Assembly (NCBI GenBank): GCA_022414725.1 | Contig: CM039462.1 | Span: forward strand, 130,404,262 to 130,468,261 | Reading direction: 5' to 3' | DNA: 64,000 nt | Source: Microglena sp. YARC | Taxonomy: Eukaryota > Chlorophyta > Chlorophyceae > Chlamydomonadales > Chlamydomonadaceae | Shown here: one piece after another, positions 20,165-29,639 of the stretch | How positions within the stretch are numbered: position 1 is the first letter of the stretch | Layout of the letters: every line of letters starts with the position of its first letter | Made by a program: the position numbers and the translations under genes | The notes under the pieces: model-generated | Told to the model about the DNA's origin: nothing | Database searches by the model: none | What the model saw: only the letters and a program-made list of their open reading frames with translations

Positions 20165-21452
20165 GTAAGAATGAGTGTATGGTAGTTTCACCACTACTGT
20201 GTTTGGGGTGTAACACGAGAAGGGCCTCATCCCCCCTTGAAACTGTCAAGAAACTGTGTTTGTGTATACATGAAGCGCTTCACACTGTTACCCTCATGTT
20301 GCAACATGAATACAATGATCGTTTGCCTAGCACATGGGGTGGTGGTTGGAGTTGAATTAGGGCTGGGTTGGTGGAGTTGGGTTTGGGGGTGTAAGCCGGG
20401 GTGGGTTGGTGAGGATGGACACCCATCGGGGTGGAGGTGTAAGCCTTTATGGTAGTTGCACCACTACTGTGTTCAGGGTGTAACACGGAAGGTTCCATAC
20501 GCTCCCCTTGAACCTATCAAGAAACTGTGTTTGTGTATACGTGAAATGCTTCACACCGCTACCCTCATGTTGCAACATGAACACAATGATTGATTGCTTG
20601 GCACGCCCTGATTTGTGTCTTGGAAGTTAGGTAGTGTGTATGTAGCGGGGAGTCAGCTTGCTTGCAGCATGTTCTGCATTGATCGCCTTGTATGTTATTT
20701 TTAAAGCGGGTGTATGTTTTGTGATCGCTTGGCACATAGAGTTCAAGTAGGGCTGGGTTGGTGGTGGTGGGGTTGGGTGGGGGTGGGGATGGTGGTGGGG
20801 GTTGTGTTTTAAGTCGGGGTGGGGTGGGGTTGTAAGTTAGTAGTTGGATGGAGTGGGGAGTCAGCTTGCTTGCAGCATGTTATGCGTGCATTGTGTTGTG
20901 TGATATTTTTATGTGTCCATGTGTTTCACTGCGATGCAATTATACAACTGTACATACCCAGGTTTGGATGTGGTTTGGTTTGGATGGTGTTGGTTGGGAT
21001 GTCTTGAGTTTGGTTGGATTGATGGATGATCGGGTTGTGGGGTAGTGAGCAGGCGTTGGGGGGTAGGGGTCAGAGTTGTGGTGTGTTTTGGGGTGTTACA
21101 CAAAGAGGGCCTTATGTACCCTTGTATGGCGTGTGCGTTTGAATTTCTTGTTTGTATATGTTATTCGTTTTGCGTCCAAGTAGAATCTGGTGGCAGTGGT
21201 GTTAGTGTTTTTGATACCTTGAGCGGTGGTGACACCTTCATGGGGGCGATACTTTGGGTTGGTAGGTGGTAGGCGACAAGCGGGTGGAAACAGGGTGGTG
21301 GCAAGGGGGGGGAAGTGATTTAAGTTTGTTGGGGTCGCTTGGTGGGGGGTGGGGGTGGGGGGTGGGCATGGTTGACTGTGGGTTGATGGGTGTTGGTTTA
21401 AGTGGGGAGCTATTGATTGTGGGTTTGGGTTGGTGGAGTGGTGGGATGGTAT

Positions 21453-21646
21453 CAGGGTACTACAAATGACCAAATTGGCCAGCGTTAAGCGCACTTGAAA
21501 ACTGAAAAAACTGCGCTTTGTAGTGCAAAAAGCGCAAATTTGCTTGCTGTGCCCATTGGGGGTTGCAATAAACTGCGCTTAAAGCGCAGAGGGGGTCAAA
21601 AAGTCAGCGCTAAAAAGCGCAAAAGCGCGCGCTTTGAATTACCCTG
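21453..21646 (+). mobile_element. hAT-type MITE in an ankyrin module, 194 bp
   Basis: CAGGGTACTACAAATGACC ... GCTTTGAATTACCCTG with an exact 8-bp duplication GATGGTAT on both sides. Other modules carry the uninterrupted GTGGGATGGTATGTCCC, a natural empty site that confirms the boundaries and the duplication. Confidence 0.92.
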
Positions 21647-22173
21647 GATGGTATGTCCCATGTGATCCTTGTTAATGACATTCAAAGTGTTGACCTGGTA
21701 GCAATCTTTGTCTATTTGTGTGGGGCACTATTGATTGTGGGTTTGGGTTGATGGAGTGGTGGGATGGCATTTCCCATGTGATCCTTGATCGTGACATTCA
21801 AAGTGATGACCTGGTAGCGGTCTTTGGTTCATTGGCAAATGATGTCAATCTTTCAGCACCCTCCCTCCCTCCCTCAGCCATTCACTTTATCAGTGTTTCA
21901 ATGTGCAAGTTGTTTTTGCTTTTAAGTAGGATTCAAGTCGTGCGCCACTCTTCTGAAGTAAGCAGGCAGGCAACCCAATCGTGGGTACCTAGTTTGGGCC
22001 TATCAGAATGTCCCATTTCAGCAAGCATAGCTGACAGTATGCCTACAGACAAGTGCGCCTTAGGTATGACATCAACACACCCATCTGTTGTTTTGTTGTT
22101 TTTGCATGTCTAAACATTCACCGCTTGCACAACCTATGATTTGCAAAACACTTGCTTTGTTCCTGCCTAGCAG

Positions 22174-22272
22174 TATGGGAGGACACCCCTGCACGTGGCT
22201 GCACAAGAAGGTCACCTTGGGTGTGTGCAAGCATTAGTGGGAGGTGGAGCTGCGGTGGATACCACGAGCACA
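22174..22272 (+). CDS. Ankyrin-repeat exon 5 (intact)
   Basis: GCCTAGCAG acceptor, 33 codons, GTGAGT donor. Starts YGRTPLHVAAQEGHLGCVQA and ends AAVDTTST. Phase 0-0. It shares YGRTPLHVAAQ with exon 2. Confidence 0.8.
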
Positions 22273-22791
22273 GTGAGTATGACTATATGGTAGTTGCACC
22301 ACTACTGTGTCCTGGGTGTAACAAGGTAAAGGCCTTATGCCCCCCTCAAACTATCAACAAACTGTGTGCATGCATACATGAAGGGCTTCACACCGTTACA
22401 GTCATGTTACAACATGAACGCAAGGATTGTTTGGTTTAGTTAGGGGTAAGGTTTGTGGTGTGTGTCCAGGGTGTTACCCAAAGAGGGTATTATGTCCCTG
22501 TTCATGGTGTGTGGGTTTGGATTTCCTGTTTGGATTTGTGATTTGTTACAAGTGCGATAACCTCAGGTGGTAGTGGTGATTGTGTTTGTTATACCTTGAG
22601 TCTTGTGGCTGTGATACCTTAAGGTGGGGGATTGGGGAGAAAGGATTATCTTGGTGGGGGCGGGGGTTGTTGGTGAAGTAGTATGTTTTGGGGTGCGTCG
22701 GTAACGTGGGGCGTTATTGATTGTGGGTTTGGATTGTTGGAGTGGTGGGATGTTGTCCATTGTGATCCTTGTTAGTGACATTTAAAATGAT

Positions 22792-23013
22792 AGCCTCTTT
22801 AGCGATTTACAATGGTCTAGTGGTAGACCAAATCGCTAAAGAATGAAGAGTCGGGGGTTCGACTCCCCCTCCGGTCGCTCTTGGCGTTGCAGGTCGTCGT
22901 CAACCACGATGGTAGCTTGTCCATTTCAGGTAGGAGACCGCTCCCCACCCGCGTACGACGGGCTCCCTTAACACCACGCCCCACCAGGCGTTATCATTAC
23001 CTCTTTTTTTTTC
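22792..23013 (+). mobile_element. tRNA-derived SINE, 222 bp
   Basis: Flanked by an 8-bp duplication AAAATGAT (22,784-22,791 and 23,014-23,021). The head carries internal Pol III promoter boxes: A-like TGGTCTAGTGG (22,813) and B-like GGTTCGACTCC (22,856), 32 bp apart. The T-arm is GGGGG-TTCGACT-CCCCC. An 11-12 bp inverted repeat, CTTTAGCGATTT / AAATCGCTAAAG, surrounds box A and distorts a normal cloverleaf, and no sound anticodon stem forms, so this is not a working tRNA. The body ends in CACGCCCCACCAGGCG and a T-rich tail. Related fragments occur at 16,751 and 26,812. Confidence 0.8.
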
Positions 23014-23083
23014 AAAATGATGACCTGCTAGCAATATCTGGTTGAATAGCAAATGATGACAATCCTTCAGCAACCCCCCCTTT

Positions 23084-23240
23084 CTCACTCATTCACTCAC
23101 TCACTCACTCACTCACTCACTCACTCACTCACTCACTCACTCATTCACTCACTCACTCACTCACTCACTCACTCACTCACTCACTCACTCACTCACTCAT
23201 TCACTCACTCACTCACTCACTCACTCACTCACTCACTCAG
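23084..23240. repeat. (CTCA)n microsatellite
   Basis: About 39 CTCA units with occasional CATT changes, in the module position used by the other (CTCA)n tracts. Confidence 0.95.
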
Positions 23241-23316
23241 ATGTTTTGCATGTCTATACATGCACCGCTTGAGCAACCTATGATTTCTAGACACTAGCAT
23301 TGTTCCTACCTCGCAG

Positions 23317-23415
23317 AATGGGAGGACACCCCTGCACGGGGCCGCACAAGGAGGTCACCTTGAGTGTGTACGCGCTTTAATGGGAGGCGGAGCTGATATG
23401 GATGTCAAGGAGATA
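23317..23415 (+). CDS. Ankyrin-repeat exon 6 (intact, last)
   Basis: CCTCGCAG acceptor, 33 codons, GTAAGA donor. Starts NGRTPLHGAAQGGHLECVRA and ends ADMDVKEI. No later ankyrin exon is seen in the window, and no terminal exon or polyadenylation signal is identified, so the gene's 3' end is unresolved. Confidence 0.8.
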
Positions 23416-23787
23416 GTAAGAATGACTTTGGGTAGTTGCACACTACAGTGTCTGGGGTGTAACACGGCAAGGGCCTTATGCCCCCCTTGCAATTATCGAT
23501 AAACTGTGTGCATGCATGGATTAACTTTAAGCCCCACACTGAAAGGCTCAATAGTCCGGTGGCAGCGGTGGTATCTGTGGTACCTTCAGTCATGTGGTTA
23601 AACTTGAGACATGTCATACACCTTTTCACGCACCCTACATACATGTATCTGTGCACTCAATTTTGTTATGTGTGTTACAGTCAAGTGGTTCCTCATAGAC
23701 TAAAATAAAGGGACTTGCACAGCGTTAGTAATTAATTCAATGCTTGCCCAGCGTACTTAATAACAGAGCAATATATATAATATGTAG

Positions 23788-23915
23788 GGATATCATATGA
23801 TGTTGGGCAAAGGAGAGTACGATATCATATGATATCATACAAATCGCATCATATGATATTGTATTTAAATTGTAACTTTAGCGTAGCCAGACTGCGGGCA
23901 TGTCATATTGCCGTT
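23788..23915. repeat. CATATGATATC palindromic block, second copy
   Basis: GATATCATATGAT palindromes followed by GCCGTTCCCTAA, as at 7.6 kb. It lies directly left of a LINE tail. Confidence 0.7.
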
Positions 23916-23925
23916 CCCTAACTAT

Positions 23926-24721
23926 TGCATTACATTACATTACATTACATTACATTACATTACATTACATTACATTACATTACATTACATTACATTACAT
24001 TACATTACATGTTAAAGTATACTTGACACCGCGAGGGTGTATGAGACTCTGTGCTTTAAACAAAAAGAAAAAGCACCCACAAAGCAAAACAAAACCATTA
24101 CATCAGGGGTGTGTCGAGGACAAACAAACCAAACTCCCAACCACCGTTTTGGTGGCTTAGGTATTAAACCCCCTAGAGCAGGACCCAGATCTCAACCACT
24201 TACAGTGGCGGAGGTAAGAAGCTAACAAATGAGAAGTCACAAGAAAGAAAAAAGAGGGATAATAAATTACGGTGCCACTAAGCAGTCCAGGGCTTCCTGT
24301 CTTGCTCTTCTGCAAGTAGAAAGATAGTCGGCTAGGTTGCTCCAAAAATTCTTAGTGCCACTTCCATTCATGAAGGTTCTGAATGTGGAATCGCAGAGTT
24401 CCACATTCCATACGGTTAAGTTGGTATCCTCATGGACATGCATATAAATATCTGTAAACAGCTTCTGGTAGCGGAGGCGAATATCATTATAAAAAGGGCA
24501 CTCAAACATATGCATTTCATCCTCAGGTTTTTGGAACCCACACAGTTGACAGTGTCTCATTGAACAAGGGATGTGTGCTCTATCCACCACCCTCCTTCTT
24601 TCTGTGTTCAGCCAATGGGAACCCATTCTAAACTGTGCTATAGAACGAATCTGATGCTGCTTATGTAAGGCGGATGTAAAGGGAATCAAGCCATTCTCAT
24701 CATTACTGTTGGCTGCGAACC
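23926..24721 (-). mobile_element. 5'-truncated LINE with (TGTAA)n tail
   Basis: On the minus strand this is the 3' end of the same LINE family as 32.8-37.6 kb. It has the ORF2 C-terminus, a 3' UTR ending GGTGTCAAGTATACTTTAAC, and about 17 TGTAA units. A candidate 6-bp target duplication AACTAT lies at 23,920-23,925 and 24,722-24,727. The 5' truncation is typical of target-primed reverse transcription. Confidence 0.85.
24267..24720 (-). pseudogene. LINE ORF2 C-terminal fragment (zinc knuckle)
   Basis: About 150 residues homologous to the end of ORF2 in the 33-kb LINE: WFAANSNDENGLIPFTSALH, then CQLCGFQKPEDEMHMFECP, a Cys-x2-Cys-x9-His-x3-Cys knuckle common at LINE ORF2 C-termini, followed by a natural TAA. 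No start codon belongs to it; the upstream extension is flanking DNA. Confidence 0.85.
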
Positions 24722-24789
24722 AACTATATACCTCCACTTGCTTATTGGTTGGGCTATAGCATAAATAGTAAATAAATAAGTGCACTCCA

Positions 24790-25370
24790 TTTAGTAGTCA
24801 TAGAAACAATACCTTGAAGTCCCATCATCGTCCCTGCTGACATTGCTTCATTTGCCTTTCAACACTGCAGCTCCACAGAACCCCCCAGGACCTTGCAGTG
24901 AAAAGTGGACATCGTCATGTTGCAAACTTCCTCCGCCGATTGTGATATATCATATATGTGGTGCACACAATAAATGCCGACTTTGTTGAGCAGTGAATCC
25001 TTTCTACGGATTACGTATTCGTCACTTCTAATGTGTTTTCCTCACAGCAACAAATGTCAGAGTTCTTAGTCTTCATTACGAATATGGATTCCTCGCTATA
25101 TGTATGTATGTGTTATGAACCCCTGCAACACGTTGATGCATTTTCATCGGGATTGGATTGGATTGTTACATGTTTTTGTAGTGTGTCTTGTGGGACTGCA
25201 GGGACTCGGTAGATGCTCACAGTATTGACATGTGATAAGATAAGGTCGGAGATCAATGCTCCACAATCAAGTAGTAGAGCATCTGAGAAGCAGTACACGC
25301 CAGCAGTACATATGACTGGGGTGGGCACAATGGCTAGTATCCTCTAGCCGATACGACATGCGTCTTCCCG
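24790..25370. other. Unannotated intergenic DNA
   Basis: I see no coding, RNA or repeat structure here beyond ordinary mixed-composition sequence. Confidence 0.5.
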
Positions 25371-25378
25371 TGGCACAT

Positions 25379-25400
25379 GGTACGACTTATAAGTCGTACC
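25379..25400. repeat. Perfect 22-bp palindrome
   Basis: GGTACGACTTA followed immediately by its exact reverse complement, with no loop. Possible cruciform, dimeric protein site or terminus of a fold-back element; no wider inverted repeat is visible. Confidence 0.8.
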
Positions 25401-25530
25401 ACAACACATGTTGTCAGCCAACTCTGGGCTGCTCACCGTCTTCCAATCCCAATCCCAAGTCTCCCCGTGCGGTACCCACGGAAACCGTTTTTAGCACTTT
25501 TAATTTTTTATGAGCACATCATTCTTTTTT

Positions 25531-25540
<10 letters not shown>

Positions 25541-25561
<21 letters not shown>

Positions 25562-25562
25562 G
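25541..25562. repeat. (TG)n plus G homopolymer
   Basis: GTGTGTGTGT followed by a run of about 18 G. Confidence 0.95.
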
Positions 25563-25859
25563 GCAGCCCTTTTTTTGCCAACTTTTACTCAGGTCTCTAA
25601 ATGAAATTCTAGGACCACCCACAAGTAGGCTTTGGCAAGGGCAGTCAGGGGATAGAAATGGTGGTGGGTATATCAGCCCACATTTGTGTTCCAGGCTGAC
25701 CAGCTGGTCGACATAAGACAGCAAGCAGTGGATCTCTTAGCAGCAGCGCATGCCTCTCCCCCTCCCCCTCCACACATACACACGCACACACACGCACACA
25801 AAGTGGATCTCATAGCAGCAGCACATCCCCCCCCCCCCCCCCCCAACACACACAGCAGA

Positions 25860-26245
25860 TATCATAGCAGCAGCAGCAGCAGCAGAGGAGGTAGGGTGCT
25901 CTGGTGCCTGCCAGCCTGATGCTATGGTGACTGACAGCCTGTATGTATTTAATAGCAGCATCAGCAGCAGCAAAGGAGGCAGGGTGCTCTGGTGCCTGCC
26001 AGCCTGGTGCTATGGTGACTGACAGCCTGTACCCATCTCACAGTAGCAGCGACACCAGCAGAGGAGGCAGGTTGCTCTGGTGCCTGCTAGCCTGGTGCTA
26101 TGGTGACTGACAGCCTGTAAGGATCTCATAGCAGCAGCAGCAGAGGAGGCAGGGTGCTCTGGTGCCTGCCAGCCTGGTGCTATGGTGACTGACAGCCTGC
26201 ATGGATCTCATAGCAGCAGCAGCAGCAGCAGCAGCAGCGGAGGCA
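25860..26245. repeat. 82-88-bp tandem repeat with CAG runs
   Basis: Four to five copies of (CAG)n-AGGAGGCAGGGTGCTCTGGT-GCCTGCCAGCCTGGTGCTAT-GGTGACTGACAGCCTG, starting near 25,894, 25,982, 26,070 and 26,152. CAG tract length differs between copies. C-rich and CA-rich tracts lie just left (25,820-25,850) and right (26,345-26,415). Confidence 0.85.
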
Positions 26246-26419
26246 GGTGGCCAAGTGCCCCAGGTGTCAAAACTCGTGGCACCCTTTATTTCCAAACCAA
26301 GTTTTCCATGCCGTGACATCAACAGACAACCAGCCTTGCAAATGACCCCCCCCCCCACACCACCACACCACCACCCCACCCCACCCCACCCCCACCCCAC
26401 CCCCACACACACCCAGCTG

Positions 26420-26790
26420 CAACAGGTGCTGACAAATGGCCTTGTGTCTGGCATGAGGGTTGTAGCACACGTGTGGCTTCCATTCAGATGCTTGCTCACG
26501 TGGGGGTGCACGTCATTCAGTCAGGCATGGAGTCTGATGTATGTGGCTGATGCGGAGGGAAGGATGCACAAGCAAGCTGGTAAAGAGGGGCAAGGTGTCC
26601 CAGCCAGCTGTGACATGCGCATTGGCCTTCCTTTGCGAGGACGTGAAGTGGAGCCAGGCCCCCTGTACCAAGGATGGATTAAAGTGCACCAATATCCCAC
26701 TTGAGTGCCACTCGTGTGCTAAGCACATCTGGAAGTACAACATGACTGCCCAATGGAAGGGTCCAGAGGTTGGCGCCAACTGGTCTGTGG
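26420..26790. other. Unassigned sequence, weak coding look
   Basis: Mixed composition with open frames on both strands, for example a Cys-rich plus-strand stretch reading KCTNIPLECHSCAKHIW near 26,680-26,730. I recognise no family and cannot choose a strand. Confidence 0.25.
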
Positions 26791-26811
26791 GAGCTAGACA
26801 CCAAGGAGTTA

Positions 26812-26897
26812 AAAAACAAAAAAAAGGAAACGCCTGGAGGGGCGTGGTGTGAAGGGGACCCTCCCGTACGCCGCAGCTGGGGAAAGTCACCATCAAC
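26812..26897 (-). mobile_element. 5'-truncated SINE with 13-bp target duplication
   Basis: Reverse-oriented 86-bp relative of the 22.8-kb SINE tail: GCGTACGGGAGGG..CACCACGCCCCTCCAGGCGT and a T-rich end. It is bounded by the perfect duplication CACCAAGGAGTTA (26,799-26,811 and 26,898-26,910). The length fits LINE-mediated insertion. Confidence 0.85.
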
Positions 26898-27409
26898 CAC
26901 CAAGGAGTTACAGTATATGGGGGAGCTTGTCGAGCAGCTGAAGCCAGTCAGACAGACCTAAAGGGGCGGTGACCAGATAGACCACAAGAGGCAGTGTAGC
27001 TGAACTCTTGCTGGATCATGCTAAAAAACAGACCATGTGTACCGTTTTGTTTTTTAATTGTGTGTGTATGTTACAGTCCAGGGGTAGGCCAAATAGGCTA
27101 AAGAGACTTGCCCATCAGTGAAAGGAAGGGATGAACTGAACCCCAAACAATCGTTTTACTTAAGGGGGCCCTGTGCTCGTGCTATACAAATCATTTAATT
27201 CTACAATATAATTTAATCATCATCTCATCAGGGATGATAATTTAATTGTGCGATTATTGTCGCATTTGTTATACATTTATTAAGTATTTCCATCCTTCAA
27301 AGGAATCAGGATTCATGACCAGCTTCATGCTGGAGTCTTTATCCACCTACTCAGCTGTACTCAGGTTCAATTTCCATTTTCTAAAAAAATAAATCCTCGG
27401 TGTATGGTA

Positions 27410-27590
27410 TAAGGACATTCTTATATGAAATGCATTTCATCTTCAACCACTCTTCTACCATCAACCACCATATCACAGCACCTTCAAATTCTGCCAGAAT
27501 TAGAGGTGCTCCTCTCTCTTTCAACATTGAAGTCTTGAGCTCGAAGACGTAGTCTTGCTGTGCATTTAATAGCATCCCTATTATTTGATA
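27410..27590 (-). pseudogene. Possible LINE ORF2 C-terminal relic
   Basis: In one minus-strand frame, broken by stops, the residues ARLRLRAQDFNVERER and later RVVEDEMHFI-stop-ECPY resemble the 'ARLRLG...E.GR' and 'VEDE.HF..ECP.Y' segments at the C-terminus of LINE ORF2, close to the zinc knuckle. It belongs to a different family from the 33-kb LINE. Identification is by short motifs only. Confidence 0.35.
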
Positions 27591-27661
27591 AGTCAGTCTA
27601 TGTAGGACGAAGGTACCTATCTTTTGACATCATCCAACTTCGCACACTTAATACTTTCAAT

Positions 27662-27856
27662 CAGGGTACTTCAAATGGCCAAATTGGCCAGCGCTTTAGC
27701 GCACTTGAAAACAAAAAAACTGCGCTTTGTAGTGCAAAAAGCGCAAAAATTGCTTGCTGCGCCCACAAGGGGTTGCAAAAAACTGCGCTTAAAGCGCAGA
27801 AGGGGTCAAAAAGTCAGTGCTCAAAAGCTCAAAAGCGCGCGCTTTGAATTACCCTG
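27662..27856 (+). mobile_element. hAT-type MITE with perfect TSD
   Basis: CAGGGTACTTCAAATGGCC ... TTTGAATTACCCTG, 195 bp, flanked by CTTTCAAT on both sides. The interior alternates GCGC-containing half-palindromes able to fold into a long hairpin. Confidence 0.92.
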
Positions 27857-27923
27857 CTTTCAATACCGACTCCTTGATTATCGCCAAGATTCCTGGGGTT
27901 CACTGTTCTCGAGTATTGCCGGT

Positions 27924-28110
27924 CACGGTAATTCAAAGTGCACGCTTTTGAGCGCTGACTTTTTGACCCCCTCTGCGCTTTAAGCGCAGTTTTTTGCAAC
28001 CCCTTGTGGGCGCTGCAAGCAATTGTCGAGCTTTTTGCACTACAAAGCGCAGTTTTTTTGTTTTCAAGTGCGCTAAAGCGCTGGCTAATTTGGCCATTTG
28101 AAGTACCCTG
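27924..28110 (-). mobile_element. hAT-type MITE, inverted, with perfect TSD
   Basis: Minus-strand copy ending CAGGGTACTTCAAATGGCC at 28,110; its other terminus has one change (CACGGTAATTC). It is flanked by the 8-bp duplication TTGCCGGT and lies only 67 bp from the previous copy in opposite orientation. Confidence 0.9.
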
Positions 28111-28129
28111 TTGCCGGTCTCTGGCTGTT

Positions 28130-28500
28130 ATTTTAGAGATGCCTTCATCATTTCCCCTCAAGTAAATCTTGCTCATCAGTGAAGTCTGTTTTATTCCATA
28201 TTGGAGTGTCTATGCTGGGTCTGAATTCTATATATTGTAAATATATGTCTGGCCGCCTCCAGCGACAGCAAAGGGTGACTTAGGTACGTGGAGCCTTGGA
28301 CAACCTAGGGGGGGGGGGGGGGGGGGGTATAACTGTTTTTTACTACAACTCAGGGATTTCCAGTCAATGGCTATTATTTTAGAGATGCCTTCATCAATGT
28401 TTCCTAAGTCAATGCTCAGTGGAGTCTGGTTGTCTTGCGTGTTGGAGTGTGCAGGGTTTGTATTTAAGACATATACTTCATTAGGAGCCCAGGCCTTCAA
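28130..28500. repeat. Diverged two-copy repeat
   Basis: ATTTTAGAGATGCCTTCATC appears at about 28,131 and 28,377, followed in both by loosely similar sequence to a GTTGGAGTGT string. A G homopolymer of about 18 lies between (28,310-28,327). Confidence 0.6.
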
Positions 28501-28551
28501 ATGTTTAGTAAGGCCGCTCGATGTTTTTTCTGAGAATGGGGCTATTATGAC

Positions 28552-28738
28552 CAGGGTACTTCAAATGGCCAAATTGGCCAGCGCTTTAGCGCACTTGATA
28601 ACAGAAAAACTGCGCTTTGTAGTGCAAAAAACGCAAAATTTGCTTGCAGCGCCCACAAGGGGTTGCAAAAAACTGCGCCTATAGCGCAGAGGGGGTCAAA
28701 AAGTCAGCGCTCAAAAGCGCGCGCTTTGAATTACCCTG
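28552..28738 (+). mobile_element. hAT-type MITE with perfect TSD (third in cluster)
   Basis: CAGGGTACTTCAAATGGCC ... TTTGAATTACCCTG, 187 bp, flanked by ATTATGAC on both sides. Confidence 0.92.
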
Positions 28739-28959
28739 ATTATGACATGTATCATGGCGATATTTTGAGCGATTCTTCAGTTCATTCTGAGTACCTCATT
28801 TAGGGTGGGGGTGGGGGAGGGAGTCAGTCCTCCTCAGGGGGGAGGGAGTCAGCCCTCCTCAGTTTTTTTATATCTTTTTACTCAGACCTCCAAATGGCAT
28901 TATCACATGAGACCACCAGTTAGTGTGTGTTGACAAGGGCAGTTTATTTAAGACACAGG

Positions 28960-29224
28960 GTGGGTGGGTGGGTGGGTGGGTGGGTGAATGGGTGAGTATG
29001 AGTGGGTATGGGTGAATTCGTGTGTGGCACAGTGTGTTGTGTGTGGGGGGGGGGGGTGGGGGGGTATGGGTGTGTGTGAACCAAAAGGAGGTGATGAACA
29101 CATTTTTGAATATCACACAATCCCTGTATGTGTGAGAATTACGAGGATGCCATTGTGTGCGCCCCATTGTAAACCCCCAGAATCCATTTATAAGTTTATC
29201 AAAACAATTGTGCTTATATTTAAG

Positions 29225-29255
<31 letters not shown>
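28960..29255. repeat. GGGT/GT/G-homopolymer low-complexity block
   Basis: (GGGT)n at 28,961-28,985, a G-run near 29,046-29,063 and a run of nearly 30 G at 29,226-29,252. The long homopolymer length may be unreliable. Confidence 0.85.
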
Positions 29256-29345
29256 GATATTTGTTTTCTCCTGCCGTAGATTTTATACGAGGACGCCATT
29301 GTGTTCGCGATATTGTTAACCACGAAGCCATGTAAAAGTTTGTTT
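29138..29345. repeat. Diverged duplication around ACGAGGA(T/C)GCCATTGTGT
   Basis: The phrase ACGAGG-YGCCATTGTGT followed by GTTAACC-like sequence and AAGTTT..ATCA occurs at about 29,138 and again at about 29,288. This is an old duplication interrupted by the poly-G tract. Confidence 0.55.
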
Positions 29346-29639
29346 TATCAGTATATATAAAGTTAGGCGTCGGCGGTTTAGCGCGTGCCCGGCGTTGTTT
29401 TCCCCCTTTTGGCCTAGCCGGTCTCGGAAAATCGAGATCCGAAAGCGGGTAACTCCGAAACGGGTTATTCCGAAACCACTGCCCCTGGCCACGTCAGCGA
29501 ATGGCAGTCAGCGAGCGGGCAAGAGTGCGTGAGAGTGCAGGAGAAGGCTAAGGGAATGCTGCGACGGGGGGACATTGCGTGCTTGCAAAAGCAGTCACTC
29601 TCACTGTTTGGGGAGCAGATAGCCTCCCCACAATAACAT

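Larger units (their letters stand above)
9176..23480 (+). repeat. Array of single-ankyrin-exon modules
   Basis: A composite module repeats across 14 kb. It has a G/T block; GTGACATTCAAAGTGATGAC; a (CTCC)n or (CTCA)n tract; GATTCAAGTCGTGCGCCACT; GACAGCATGCCTACATACAT; GTTCCTACCTCGCAG plus a 99-nt ankyrin exon; then GTAGTTGCACCACTACTGTG and CCCTCATGTTGCAACATGAA. Module length varies from about 1 to 3 kb through insertions, minisatellite growth and fusion. Exons and their introns were duplicated together. The modules are either an expanding ankyrin-repeat gene or its decaying remains. Confidence 0.85.

Noticed and set aside
22801..22878. Functional tRNA gene
   Set aside because: Box A, box B and the T-arm are good, but no stable anticodon stem forms and an unusual inverted repeat surrounds the D-arm; a SINE with target duplication fits better.
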